Assembly: GCA_036393975.1 (NCBI GenBank)
Contig: DASWFZ010000092.1
Coordinates: forward strand, 1 to 22,139
From: 13-1-40CM-64-14 sp036393975
Lineage (GTDB): Bacteria; Sysuimicrobiota; Sysuimicrobiia; Sysuimicrobiales; Kaftiobacteriaceae
Length of the DNA: 22,139 nt
Reading direction: 5' to 3'
The first letter of the stretch is position 1, and each line of letters opens with the position of its first letter. Of the stretch, positions 6,464-15,613 are shown in pieces. A program made the translations under genes and the position numbers. Below the pieces are notes generated by a model, which was not told where the DNA came from, did not search any database, and saw only the letters and a list, made by a program, of their open reading frames with translations.

Positions 6464-7399
6464 TCACGATCCTTTCAGGTAGCGATCAAACCACGCCACT
6501 GTGCGACGCCATGCGTCGAGTGCAGACGGCGCGTGGTACCGTTGCCCGGTGTCATTGAAGAACGCGTGATCGGCTCCCGGGTAGATGACAACCTCAAAGG
6601 GCAGGCCTGTTTTCCTCATGGCCTCGCGGATGGCAGGAATTCCTGCATCGATCCGACTGTCCAGCTCGCCGTAGATGGCCAGGATCGCCGCTTTGATTTG
6701 TGGGACATCCTCCAACGGAGGGTTAGGGCCATAGAAGGGGACGGCTGCGCGGATCGCCGAGTTACGCGTCGCCAGCCGCCAGGTCATCCCCCCGCCGAAG
6801 CAGAAGCCCACTGCGCCAATACGGTCCTTGCGCACCGCGGATTGTCCTTGTAGGTAGGCGACGCCCGCGTTCAACATCGCGACGAGCTGGTCCGGCGGCG
6901 TTCGGCCGAGGATGGCAGTGACTTCGGCCAGATCGGAGTACTTAGCCGTACCTCCTTCCGCAGAGGCCAGATCGACCGCCAGCGCCGCATAACCCAGCTT
7001 GGCTAGTCGTCGACAGACGTCTTTGAAGTGTTCGAGTAATCCTCGGTTCTCGTGGATCACGATGACTCCAGGCGCAGGATCAGCAGACTTCGGCCTCGCC
7101 TGGTAACCCTGGATGGCCACCGGGCCCATGGGAAACGTCACCCCTCCTGCTTGCAGCGCGGGATCATCCGGCGGCACCGTGATGCCACCTGCTTGCGCCG
7201 TGACGACCGGTGCTGACGAGCTGGCCGCCGCCACTTCCTCCGGCGTGGTCATGACGCCCAGTTCCCGGAGGACCGGGAGGGCCACTGCTGTCCCGCCGAC
7301 CATCAGCGCCACGCGGCGCAAGAACTCGCGGCGGTTGAGCCGACCGCTGTGAAAGTCCTCTGCCCATTCCTCCACGATGTACCGTTCAAGGTCACCCAT
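6464..7399 (-). CDS. Tat-exported dienelactone-hydrolase-family protein
   Basis: This 311-residue alpha/beta-hydrolase probably cleaves an ester or lactone outside the cytoplasmic membrane; the substrate is unknown. Residues 23-29 (RREFLRR) followed by a hydrophobic stretch to about 44 form a twin-arginine signal with an unusually long n-region. After a low-complexity linker the hydrolase domain (about 90-311) shows Glu117 (HENRG), the nucleophile Cys200 in GFCFGGG, Asp247 (YGELDSRI) and His278 (GADHAFF), which is the dienelactone hydrolase Cys-Asp-His triad. The ATG at 7399 has AAGGAGG 10 nt upstream; a GTG three codons earlier is too close to that site. It lies 68 bp downstream of the LLM oxidoreductase on the same strand, so the two are probably co-transcribed. 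Confidence 0.87.
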   Translation of the reverse strand: MGDLERYIVEEWAEDFHSGRLNRREFLRRVALMVGGTAVALPVLRELGVMTTPEEVAAASSSAPVVTAQAGGITVPPDDPALQAGGVTFPMGPVAIQGYQARPKSADPAPGVIVIHENRGLLEHFKDVCRRLAKLGYAALAVDLASAEGGTAKYSDLAEVTAILGRTPPDQLVAMLNAGVAYLQGQSAVRKDRIGAVGFCFGGGMTWRLATRNSAIRAAVPFYGPNPPLEDVPQIKAAILAIYGELDSRIDAGIPAIREAMRKTGLPFEVVIYPGADHAFFNDTGQRYHAPSALDAWRRTVAWFDRYLKGS

Positions 7400-7467
7400 C
7401 GTGCACACACCTCCTTGAGTGTTTCAGCTGTGCGAGATCACTTATTCGACGTCGGCACATCTTTTTG

Positions 7468-8466
7468 CTAGGTCCGGAAGGCGGCGAGGAGGGTCCGATA
7501 CAGCGCCGCCTGACTCGGCGCAAACGGCTCGTAGAGGCTAATGCGATCCGCGAGCCCGCGATAACGCTCCCGAAGTTTGCTCCCGAACTCTTCCGGTGGT
7601 GCGACGACGGCAAATGCGTGTAAGACATCATCGGTGATCAAAGTGCTCATCTCCGACCACCGCCCACGCGAGGCCAGGACGCTGAGGCGCTGTCCGAGGT
7701 CCTCCCATCCGTGATGCGCGAGGACGCCGCGGTACGACGGTGTACTCGCATAGAACGCGAGCGCTCGCCTCGCCGCGTCCGTGGACAGCTCCGTTCCTTC
7801 GACAACCGTGAGGGCGCTAACCACGATTTCGAAGGGCCCGGATGTTCTCTGGGCCTTCTCGCGCCCGCGCGCAATAGCTGGCAGGACTACGTCGCGCAAG
7901 TACGCCGGGGTGTGAAAGGGATGTACGTGAAAACCGTCTGCGACTTCTCCGGCGACGCGGCACAGCGGGGGATTGACTCCCGCGGTGAGGATCGGGATGG
8001 GATGCGGCTGCGGGGGTGGGGTAAAGAAGGGCGTCATCAAACTGAGCGTCATGTCCGGGCCGCGGAAGTCTAGCGGCACCCCGCGGCGCCACGCGTCCCA
8101 CACAGCGCGCACCGCCCGGACAGTGGTGCGCAGTCGCGGAGCAGGCGGCGTCCAAGGCATGCCAAAACGTCGCACGATGTGCGCTCTGACTTGTGTGCCC
8201 AACCCCAGCATGAACCGTCCCTTCGAGAGCGCCGCGAGATCCCAAGCAAGATAGGCGAGCAGGGTGGGGCTGCGGGTAAAGGCCAGGGCGATCCCCGTCC
8301 CGATGCCGATGCGGGAGGTGGACTGGGCGGCCAGCGCGGCGGCGAGGAACGGATCATGGGCGGTCTCGCTGAACCAGACCGCATCCAGGCCCCACGCTTC
8401 CGCGGCCTGTACGAGATGTGGGACCTCATCCAGGGTGCCATACATGATCTGGGCATCCACTTTCAC
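7468..8466 (-). CDS. LLM-class (luciferase-like) oxidoreductase, probably F420-dependent
   Basis: This 332-residue TIM-barrel flavin/F420 oxidoreductase resembles the mycobacterial-type F420-dependent LLM family: N-terminal strand VDAQIMYG, then WGLDAVWFSETAHDPFLAAALAA, IGIGTGIALAFTRSP, GRFMLGLGTQVRAHIVRRF, and PIPILTAGVNP before GEVADGFHVHPF. Such enzymes transfer hydride to or from a small organic substrate, which cannot be named here. The GTG at 8466 is chosen because GGAGG lies 7 nt upstream and the barrel starts at once; the longer open frame adds 29 low-complexity residues. It probably heads a two-gene unit with the exported hydrolase. The F420 assignment is by family resemblance; FMN use is possible. 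Confidence 0.83.
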   Translation of the reverse strand: MKVDAQIMYGTLDEVPHLVQAAEAWGLDAVWFSETAHDPFLAAALAAQSTSRIGIGTGIALAFTRSPTLLAYLAWDLAALSKGRFMLGLGTQVRAHIVRRFGMPWTPPAPRLRTTVRAVRAVWDAWRRGVPLDFRGPDMTLSLMTPFFTPPPQPHPIPILTAGVNPPLCRVAGEVADGFHVHPFHTPAYLRDVVLPAIARGREKAQRTSGPFEIVVSALTVVEGTELSTDAARRALAFYASTPSYRGVLAHHGWEDLGQRLSVLASRGRWSEMSTLITDDVLHAFAVVAPPEEFGSKLRERYRGLADRISLYEPFAPSQAALYRTLLAAFRT

Positions 8467-8664
8467 GGGGCGGCCTCCAGGCGTGTGGGGTGTGCAGCGG
8501 CCCGGGCGCAGCACGCCGCGCCCCATAGCGCTTCCATTCGACAGCTGCATCACCCCTGCGCAGGAGAACTGAATGGCAACACGAAACGGGTGGGGTCGGG
8601 AGAGGTGGTATAGAGAAGATCCTCCGTGGGAACGGCAGGTGGTGGACGCTTCGTGAGGTAGGGA

Positions 8665-10350
8665 ATGAAAGTCGTCGCAGCCGCCCTGCTGGCGGTAATG
8701 ACCTCAGGGATGATGGCGGGTCCCGCGGTTGGTCAGACTGCCGGTCCACGGGTGGTCGTCAACGGCGTGGACGTCCCCCTCGCTGCTCCTGCCGTAGTGC
8801 TTAACGGCCAGGTCCTGGCTCCCATGCCCGGGTTATTCGACCCGATGGGAGCCGTTAGTGCTTTTTACGAAACCACCCAAACCATCGTGGTCACCAATCG
8901 CCTGCGGACCACGGTGCAGATGCGGTTGAACGATACGACAGCGCTGGTCAACGGAAAGCCCGCTCGCCTTCCTGCTGCCCCGGCCCAAATCGGATCGCAC
9001 GTGTTTCTCCCTGTCCAAGCTGTCTTCGCCCTGCTCGGAGCATGGGCGAAGTTTGACGAAACGGAGGGGGCTGTCTTTGTGAGTTCGCAGATCACGGCGA
9101 TCACGCCGCAGATCGTCGACGGTGTCCTGCGGGTGGGCGTGGAAGCGACCGGGCCACTCCAAGTGGAAACCCACGTGTTGCGGAACCCGGACCGGCTGGT
9201 GGTGGACTTCCTTAACGCCGCGCTGCGCCTCAGCGGCCGGGAGTACCCTGTTAACGAGGCCGGTGTCATCCGCATCCGAACGGGGCAGTTTCAGTCCAAA
9301 CCGTACATCTCGCGGGTCGTCTTTGACCTCCAGCAGCCTGTGGAAATTCAGGTCGCCACGGCTCCCAACAGCTACCTCGTCACCCTCGAAGTGCGCCAAG
9401 AGGGCCCAGGCCTGGCGGATGTAGCGCAGCCCAGTGTTCCACAAGCCACCCCGGTTGCCCCAGGCGCGGGATCGGTCAAGATCACGGGCGTGTCGTTCCA
9501 GGAGGATGGATCGGCAGGTCGGTTGGCCCTGGAGACCACCGGTCCGATGGAATTCAAGATCCGGGAGTTCAAGTTTCCCGATCGGTTGGCTATCGATTTG
9601 ATTGGCGCCGTTTTTGTGCCTGTCAAACAGGATGTGTCCGTCAATGGGACCTCCGTGATCGCCGTCCGCGCGGCCCAGTTTACCGCAACACCCCCGGTGA
9701 CCCGCGTGGTCGTCACGCTGAAACGGAAGCTCAACTATGTCGTGAGCCGGTCCGTCGGCCATTTGCTCGTGGACCTTACCACTGGGTCAGCGCAGGGTCA
9801 CACAGTTGCCCTCGACGCCGGGCACGGCGGCCGTGATCCCGGAGCCATCGGCCCCACCGGGTTGCGTGAGGCGGAGGTCGTGTTGGATGTCGCCCAGCGT
9901 GTGCGGGACCTGTTGAGTCAAGACGGCGTCCGGGTACTGATGATTCGAGACAATGATGCGACGGTCGAACTGGACGATCGGACACGAATGGCGCGGGAGG
10001 GGGGAGCCACCGTGTACGTGAGTATCCACGCCAACGCGTCGACCCGCGCGGCAGTGAATGGGACGGAAACCTACTATCTGACTCCCCAGAGCCTGGCGCT
10101 CGCGCAGATGATTCAGGACGAACTGGGGGCGGTGCTCGGCATTCCCAGCCGCGGCATCAGGACCGCGAACTTCATTGTCCTGCGCGACAACGACGTGCCC
10201 TCCGTGCTGGTCGAGACCGCGTACATTTCCCATGCCGACGATGAAGCGCACTTGCGTGATCAGGAATTCCGGCAGGAGATTGCCGAAGCCGTCCACCGGG
10301 CGATCATGCGCTTCTTGGCGGTCTACCCGATCCCCCAGGGTGCACCCTGA
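8665..10350 (+). CDS. Exported N-acetylmuramoyl-L-alanine amidase with stalk and two AMIN domains
   Basis: This 561-residue cell-wall hydrolase cuts the bond between MurNAc and the stem peptide of peptidoglycan. A signal peptide covers about residues 1-24 (ending AVGQT). Next come a copper-amine-oxidase-N-like domain (about 28-142), two AMIN domains (about 143-244 and 270-372) that bind cell-wall material, and an Amidase_3 catalytic domain (about 379-552). Zinc ligands His387 (DAGHGGRDPGA), Glu402 (LREAEV) and His455 (SIHAN) and catalytic Glu517 (LVETAYISH) are all present. The start has GAGG at 8655-8658, 6 nt upstream. It is divergent from the LLM gene and heads a plus-strand run with the MBL, rph and rdgB genes. 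Confidence 0.93.
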   Translation: MKVVAAALLAVMTSGMMAGPAVGQTAGPRVVVNGVDVPLAAPAVVLNGQVLAPMPGLFDPMGAVSAFYETTQTIVVTNRLRTTVQMRLNDTTALVNGKPARLPAAPAQIGSHVFLPVQAVFALLGAWAKFDETEGAVFVSSQITAITPQIVDGVLRVGVEATGPLQVETHVLRNPDRLVVDFLNAALRLSGREYPVNEAGVIRIRTGQFQSKPYISRVVFDLQQPVEIQVATAPNSYLVTLEVRQEGPGLADVAQPSVPQATPVAPGAGSVKITGVSFQEDGSAGRLALETTGPMEFKIREFKFPDRLAIDLIGAVFVPVKQDVSVNGTSVIAVRAAQFTATPPVTRVVVTLKRKLNYVVSRSVGHLLVDLTTGSAQGHTVALDAGHGGRDPGAIGPTGLREAEVVLDVAQRVRDLLSQDGVRVLMIRDNDATVELDDRTRMAREGGATVYVSIHANASTRAAVNGTETYYLTPQSLALAQMIQDELGAVLGIPSRGIRTANFIVLRDNDVPSVLVETAYISHADDEAHLRDQEFRQEIAEAVHRAIMRFLAVYPIPQGAP

Positions 10351-10423
10351 TCTCCGCACGCGCTGATGACCTCCCGCACCCGGACCTCGGGCGTGCGGGG
10401 CGGGCAGGCAGGAGTGCGCGGGC

Positions 10424-11185
10424 ATGAAGCTGACGGTGCTCGGCAAGTGGAGCCCGTATCCTCCCGCCGGCGGGGCGTGTCCCGGATATTTGGTGGAAGC
10501 CGACGGCGTCCGCATCTTGCTCGACTGCGGATCCGGGGTTGTGGCGAGCTTGCATCGCAGCGCAACCGCATTCGACCTCGACGCGGTGGTGCTGACGCAT
10601 CTGCATCCTGACCACTTCACAGATATCTATCCGCTGCGCAACGAGCTTGCGTTTGGCCGGCTGCCGAATCCTCCCGCCGCTCCGCTGCCCTTGTTTGCCC
10701 CGGCCGGGGCGGGAGGCTATCTGGCCGCCTGCCTGCCCAAGGTGGAGTCGCGGCAGGAGTTCACCTCCGGATTTACGTTTCATGCGTTGGAAGACGGGGC
10801 GGGGACCGTGCGCGGGGTGCGGCTGCGGTTCGCACTCACCGCGCACCCGATGCCCTGCCACGCGGTCCAAGTCCTCGCCGGCAGTCGCCGGCTGGTCTAC
10901 AGTGGCGATTCAGGACCGTGCGAGGCCTTAGACCGCCTCGCGGCTGGCTGCGATCTCTTCTTGTGCGAATCCACACTCATGGAAGCCGATGCCCATCTGG
11001 CGGGACCCCTGGGGCATCTGACCGGCACCATGGCCGGTGCGACCGCACGCCGCGCCGACGTGAAGCGGTTGTTGCTGACCCACTTCTTCACCCCCCGGTA
11101 TGCACTCCAGGAGACCCACGGTGCGGCCGCGAAGGAGTTCGCCAACGTGGCGCTGGTCGAAGAAGGCCTCGCCTACGAGGTGTGA
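10424..11185 (+). CDS. MBL-fold metallo-hydrolase (RNase Z-like)
   Basis: This 253-residue protein has the metallo-beta-lactamase fold. The signature HLHPDH lies at residues 59-64, with further likely metal ligands His146 (PMPCHAVQ), Asp162 (SGDSGP) and His220 (LTHFF), and GHLTG at 197-201. The start MKLTVLGKWSPYPPAGGACPGYLVE is typical of the RNase Z-like or phosphodiesterase-like branch. It could process RNA 3' ends or act on a small phosphodiester; it lacks features that would make it a certain RNase Z. AGGAG lies 9 nt before the ATG. Its stop is 6 nt before the RNase PH start, so the two genes are almost certainly co-transcribed, which mildly supports an RNA-related role. Confidence 0.87.
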   Translation: MKLTVLGKWSPYPPAGGACPGYLVEADGVRILLDCGSGVVASLHRSATAFDLDAVVLTHLHPDHFTDIYPLRNELAFGRLPNPPAAPLPLFAPAGAGGYLAACLPKVESRQEFTSGFTFHALEDGAGTVRGVRLRFALTAHPMPCHAVQVLAGSRRLVYSGDSGPCEALDRLAAGCDLFLCESTLMEADAHLAGPLGHLTGTMAGATARRADVKRLLLTHFFTPRYALQETHGAAAKEFANVALVEEGLAYEV

Positions 11186-11191
11186 GTGTGC

Positions 11192-11926
11192 ATGCCCCGG
11201 CCTGACGGTCGCCGCCCGGACGAATTGCGACCCCTGAAGATCACTCGACGCTACCTCAAGTACGCCGAGGGCTCGGTGTTGCTGGAGTTAGGCGACACGC
11301 GGGTGGTGTGCTCCGCGAGCCTTGAGGAGCGCGTACCTCCGTGGCTTCGCGGCGCCGGGCAAGGGTGGATCAGCGCGGAATACGGCATGCTTCCCCGCGC
11401 CACGCAAGAACGCAATCCCCGTGACGTGGGTCGGCCGGGGGGCAGGGTACAAGAGATCCAGCGGCTGGTGGGCCGCTCACTTCGGGCGGCGGTGGATCTG
11501 GAGAAACTCGGCGAGCGGACCATCTGGATCGACTGCGATGTCATCCAGGCCGACGGGGGGACGCGGACGGCCGCGATCACCGGGGCGTTTGTGGCTCTCG
11601 TTGACGCGTTGCACGTGTTGCGATCGACCGGCGCATTGACCGTGTGGCCGCTGCGGGAGTTTCTTGCCGCGACGAGCGTCGGGTTTGTCGAGGGCCAGGC
11701 GGTGCTCGACCTCACGTTTGCCGAAGATTCCCGCGCCCGCGTCGACATGAACGTGGTCCTCACTGAAGGAGCCCGGATCGTCGAAGTGCAAGGGACGGCG
11801 GAAGGAATGCCGTTTTCCCGGGAGGAGATGCAACAGCTCCTGGGGTTAGCGGAGCAAGGCGTGCGTCAGCTGATTGCTCAGCAGAAGCAAGCGCTCGCCG
11901 ACATTGTCACAGTCGTCAGGCGGTAA
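11192..11926 (+). CDS. rph: Ribonuclease PH
   Basis: RNase PH is a phosphate-dependent 3'-to-5' exoribonuclease that trims tRNA precursors in the cytosol as a ring-shaped hexamer. This 244-residue protein has the hallmark N-terminus RPDGRRPDELRP (residues 3-14), GDTRVVCSA at 34-42, RLVGRSLRA at 91-99, and the phosphate-binding GGTRTAAITG at 122-131. The length is normal. The ATG at 11192 is chosen because family proteins begin directly at this point and GAGG at 11177-11180 is spaced suitably; a GTG at 11186 is possible but close to that site. The MBL gene ends at 11185 and rdgB follows after 47 bp; rph-rdgB is a common bacterial gene pair. Confidence 0.95.
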   Translation: MPRPDGRRPDELRPLKITRRYLKYAEGSVLLELGDTRVVCSASLEERVPPWLRGAGQGWISAEYGMLPRATQERNPRDVGRPGGRVQEIQRLVGRSLRAAVDLEKLGERTIWIDCDVIQADGGTRTAAITGAFVALVDALHVLRSTGALTVWPLREFLAATSVGFVEGQAVLDLTFAEDSRARVDMNVVLTEGARIVEVQGTAEGMPFSREEMQQLLGLAEQGVRQLIAQQKQALADIVTVVRR

Positions 11927-11973
11927 ACGACCCTCCAACGCGGCAGAAAAAATCAGAGAGGAGTACTGATCCC

Positions 11974-12705
11974 GTGGCCCGAGCGGCCCGCAAGGCGCGC
12001 GCGAAGTCCGCGCGTCCCCCCCGCCGCAGTCGGCGTGGGACAGCCCGCTCGTCTTCGCCATCTCCGGATGTCTTGGAGGTGGTGCTGGCGACGCACAATC
12101 CTGCGAAAGTCCGCGAGATGCTGGAGTTAGTCCGGGACTTGCCCCTACGCGTCTATGCATTGGACGCGTTTCCCCAAATTGCCGACCTCCCCGAAGATGG
12201 ACTCACGTACACCGAGAATGCCATCAGCAAGGCGCTGACCGTCGCCCGCCTGACGCGTCGGGTGACGATTGCCGACGACTCGGGTATTGAGATCGACGCG
12301 CTTCACGGGGCGCCTGGTCCGCAGTCCCGTCGGTTTCTGGGGGACGGGGCGTCGGATGCGCAGCGCAATGTCCGGATCCTCAAAATGGTCGCGGGTGTCG
12401 CGCCGCCCGCGCGGACCGCACGGTATCGAGCCGTGGTGGCAGTGGCGACACCGGACGGAACGGTGCGCACCTTCGAAGGCACGTGCGAGGGGGAGTTGGC
12501 CACGGCGCCCCGCGGGGCGCATGGCTTCGGCTATGATCCTATCTTTGTCGTCCCAGCATATGGGAAGACGATGGCGCAGCTCCCTCCGGCCGTGAAGAAC
12601 CGCATCAGCCACCGGGCCCGGGCCGTCACGGCCGCAAGACCCTACGTCCGCCAGCTGGCTGAAGCGCTGCACCACCGCACCGCGACGCCGGAGCCAAGCT
12701 TCTAG
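11974..12705 (+). CDS. rdgB: XTP/dITP pyrophosphatase (RdgB/HAM1) with basic N-terminal extension
   Basis: RdgB hydrolyses non-canonical purine triphosphates (XTP, dITP) to monophosphates, keeping them out of DNA and RNA. Family motifs are present: LATHNPAKVREM (38-49), TYTENA (78-83), catalytic DDSG (101-104), GAPGPQSRRF (112-121), HGFGYDP (183-189) and SHRARA (212-217). The protein is 243 residues, about 40 more than usual. The extra length is an N-terminal Arg/Lys/Ala/Ser-rich segment of about 33 residues before the first beta strand. The GTG start at 11974 is supported by GAGAGGAG at 11956-11963; a GTG nearer the fold has no properly spaced site. The last gene of the run ends 17 bp from the convergent ligD. 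Confidence 0.93.
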   Translation: MARAARKARAKSARPPRRSRRGTARSSSPSPDVLEVVLATHNPAKVREMLELVRDLPLRVYALDAFPQIADLPEDGLTYTENAISKALTVARLTRRVTIADDSGIEIDALHGAPGPQSRRFLGDGASDAQRNVRILKMVAGVAPPARTARYRAVVAVATPDGTVRTFEGTCEGELATAPRGAHGFGYDPIFVVPAYGKTMAQLPPAVKNRISHRARAVTAARPYVRQLAEALHHRTATPEPSF

Positions 12706-12722
12706 AATCCCGCGGCTAAAAG

Positions 12723-15476
12723 TTACAAGTGCTTTTCGAGCAGCTGAGGGTTGGCCAGCACGTCCCGCCACGGGTCCTTGCGCTTGCGCATCAGGGTCGG
12801 GACGGTCTTCAGCGTGAACTCAAGAGGATCCAGTCCTGCTTCAAGTTCCTTCCACGAGATCGGGAATGACACGCCCGCCTCTGGGGTGGGTCGTACGCTG
12901 AAGGCGCTGGCCAACGTGGCCCCGCGCCTGTTCTGATTGTAGTCGAGGAATACTTTCCCGACCCGCTGCTCCGCCGCCCACGCGGTCGTGATCGTCTTCG
13001 GAGACAGGCTCTCCAAATGCTGCGTGACCGTTTTGGCAAAGGCGTGGGTCTGCTCGAATGTGTACCGGCGCACAATCGGCACAAAAACGTGGAGGCCCGT
13101 CTTGCCCGACGTCTTGACGAAGCTCTCGAGTTTCAAACGCGTCAGCACGCTGCGCAAGAGCCGCGCCGCCTCGACCGCGGCCTCGAAGCCGCGGCGGGAG
13201 TAGTCGGGGTCTTTCTCACCTTTGCGTTGCGGGAGCTTGTTGTCGGGAAACAAGTAGGGATCGATGTCGAACGCCACAAAGTCTGGGCGGTTGAGCACGC
13301 TGCTCCCTAACGCCTGCTCGGAGGAGGCGAAGTCCACCCCGGCATTTCCCGCCCGGTCGGCCCGCCGAAGGGGGGTGATGCGACTGAACCAGGTGTGAAT
13401 CTCGATGTCGGCGAGCTGGGCCAGCCACAGCAACGTGGGGAGGTTGTTGCACACAGGGGCAGCCATTGTGTGCTTCTCGCTGTCCGTCCAAATGCGAACG
13501 ATCTGCGCGAACGAGGGCGCATCGGGATGATCCTTCTGGTAGAAGCTTTCCCCCGCGATGCCGTTGGGAAATCGGCGCAGGGTGACCGGTCGGTCGGTGA
13601 TGTGGGGGAGGATGTGTGGGGCGATCTCGAGGTAGTAGCGGATGAGATCGCCCTTCGTGTAGCCCTTTTCAGGCCAGAAGACTTTGTCTAGGTTTGTGAA
13701 CTCAACCTCCCCGGCCTTCTCGGCCAGGTCTGCCGAGGCCCGCGAATTGCCTGCCTGTGAGTTGCCGGTCTTCACGGGCGTTCGGGCCTCTGTGTTCAGG
13801 CGCGGTGGGGGTTCAGGTGCACGCGGCTGGGGACGCTCCAGCTGAACCTCACGCGCGACTTTGTCGACGCGCACCCCCTTAAAGACAGGGGTCCGCAGGA
13901 GGCCGTCGTCCGTCCAGTTCGCATATTCGACGTCGACGACGAGTTCGGGCCGTACCCAGGTGATCACGTCGTTGGTTGGCGGGACGGTGACAAACGGACA
14001 CGCGGCCTCGGTGCGTGCGGTCAACAGAGGCGTCAACCGCTTCAGCTCGGAATCGGTGAACCCACTGCCGCAGTTGCCGATGTACTGCAACTGGCCCTCC
14101 GCATCATACGCTCCGAGGACGAGCGCGCCGAAGGTCTTCGCGCGGGCACCTCGACCCTGGGTGAATCCGCCCACCACGGCGTCCAGACGCTGATTGACTT
14201 TGATTTTTAACCAGGTGCGGGTCCGTTCACCGGTTTCGTAGCGGCTGTCGGCACGCTTGGCGACGATCCCCTCCACCCCATGTGCCTGGGCCGCTTCGTA
14301 GAAGACGCGGCCGGTCCCCATCACTGCGTCGGATACCCGCAGCACCTGCGTGGGACGCAGCAGGGCAGCCAGACTCTTTCGCCGCCGATCCAGAGGCCAG
14401 TCCGTTAACCTATGGCCGTTGAGATACAGAACATCGAAGACGTAGTAGGCGATTTGCGGGGTCCGTCCGGGGTGGGCCCCGTTTGTTTCCTGCAGGCGTC
14501 CCTGCAGAAGCTGAAATTGCGCCCGGCCCTGATCGTCGAGGGCCACGATCTCCCCGTCTAGCACCGCATCGGGCAGCTGCTGCGCGTACAATGCCTCGAC
14601 GACCTCAGGAAAGCGCGCGTTGAGGACCATGCCGCCGCGACTTCGCAGCGTCACCTCGCGCTTGGGTCCTTCGGCGCGCACGTACGCCACCGCGCGCATG
14701 CCATCCCATTTGATTTCGAACAGCCATTGCGGGTCGTCAAATGGCGCATCGACCAGGGTCGCCAACATCGGCTTGAGATCCTGCGGGTAGGGATCGGTCC
14801 CGACTTTGTCGAGGTGGAGCGCTTTCAGCCCCCGACCGGGACGAGGGGACGCTTGGCGCGTGGTGGATGGGGTCTGTCGTGTGCGGTTACTGCGTTTTCC
14901 GGACGTCCACTGGGACTGCCCCTCGGCAGCGATCTGCGCGATCGTCCGTCCGGTTTTTACCGAGACGGAGGGGTCGGGGAGCTTCCAGCCCGGGACCGCG
15001 TCGCTGTCGCGTTTCTTGAACATCAACCATTGGACTTGGCCGCCCATTTTGGTGCGTACGAGGTGAAACTCGCCGTGGAGTTTCGTCCCGTGGAGGATGA
15101 GGGTCAATTTTCCTTTGTCGTAGGCCTGCTGAGGGTCCCCCTCGAGGACCTCGTACGTCCCGAGATCCCACACCATGACCGTGCCGCCGCCGTAGTTGCC
15201 CTTGGGGATCCCCCCTTCAAACTCCATGTAGTCCAGGGGGTGATCCTCGACGGGGACGGCGAGCCGCTTCTCGTCAGGGTCAAACGTAGGGCCTTTGGGC
15301 ACGGCCCAGGATTTCAGAACTCCCCCCATCTCCAGACGGAAGTCCCAGTGGAGGCGAGTCGCATGGTGTTCTTGTACGACAAAGCGCGGCGCTTTGGACC
15401 CGCGGCCTGCGGGGCGCCCTTTAGGCTCCGGTGTCTGTGCGAACCGACGCTTTCGCCGGTATTCTTCCAGGCTCAT
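12723..15476 (-). CDS. ligD: Multifunctional NHEJ DNA ligase LigD (PE-ligase-polymerase)
   Basis: LigD repairs double-strand breaks with Ku: it trims and fills ends and seals the nick with ATP. This 917-residue protein carries all three modules. The 3'-phosphoesterase (about 1-165) has HHATRLHWDFRLEM at 37-50 and the DHPLDYMEFEG block. The ATP-dependent ligase (about 230-550) has nucleophile Lys256 in EIKWDGMR, LDGEIVALD and GIVAKRADSRY, and ends in the OB fold. After a linker rich in Pro/Ser/Asn, the archaeo-eukaryotic-primase-type polymerase (about 590-900) shows FDIDP at 736-740 (metal-binding Asp737/Asp739) and SGKTGLH at 790-796. The module order is that of Pseudomonas LigD, not of mycobacteria. 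No strong ribosome site precedes the ATG. Ku lies upstream on the same strand, separated by DUF72 and an opposing gene. Confidence 0.96.
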   Translation of the reverse strand: MSLEEYRRKRRFAQTPEPKGRPAGRGSKAPRFVVQEHHATRLHWDFRLEMGGVLKSWAVPKGPTFDPDEKRLAVPVEDHPLDYMEFEGGIPKGNYGGGTVMVWDLGTYEVLEGDPQQAYDKGKLTLILHGTKLHGEFHLVRTKMGGQVQWLMFKKRDSDAVPGWKLPDPSVSVKTGRTIAQIAAEGQSQWTSGKRSNRTRQTPSTTRQASPRPGRGLKALHLDKVGTDPYPQDLKPMLATLVDAPFDDPQWLFEIKWDGMRAVAYVRAEGPKREVTLRSRGGMVLNARFPEVVEALYAQQLPDAVLDGEIVALDDQGRAQFQLLQGRLQETNGAHPGRTPQIAYYVFDVLYLNGHRLTDWPLDRRRKSLAALLRPTQVLRVSDAVMGTGRVFYEAAQAHGVEGIVAKRADSRYETGERTRTWLKIKVNQRLDAVVGGFTQGRGARAKTFGALVLGAYDAEGQLQYIGNCGSGFTDSELKRLTPLLTARTEAACPFVTVPPTNDVITWVRPELVVDVEYANWTDDGLLRTPVFKGVRVDKVAREVQLERPQPRAPEPPPRLNTEARTPVKTGNSQAGNSRASADLAEKAGEVEFTNLDKVFWPEKGYTKGDLIRYYLEIAPHILPHITDRPVTLRRFPNGIAGESFYQKDHPDAPSFAQIVRIWTDSEKHTMAAPVCNNLPTLLWLAQLADIEIHTWFSRITPLRRADRAGNAGVDFASSEQALGSSVLNRPDFVAFDIDPYLFPDNKLPQRKGEKDPDYSRRGFEAAVEAARLLRSVLTRLKLESFVKTSGKTGLHVFVPIVRRYTFEQTHAFAKTVTQHLESLSPKTITTAWAAEQRVGKVFLDYNQNRRGATLASAFSVRPTPEAGVSFPISWKELEAGLDPLEFTLKTVPTLMRKRKDPWRDVLANPQLLEKHL

Positions 15477-15613
15477 CAGGATTCGGGATTAGGGGGTGAG
15501 ACACTTCGACAACACACTATCCCACTGTCCTCACTTTAGCAAAACATCCCCGTCTTGTGCTTGGGCTAATATATATCTCAACTATCAGGGGAGGGACCTT
15601 CAGGGGGGCCGCG

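Noticed and set aside
10304..10870. Long antisense frames across the MBL gene and the end of the amidase gene
   Set aside because: They are shadows produced by GC-rich codon bias over well-supported plus-strand genes.
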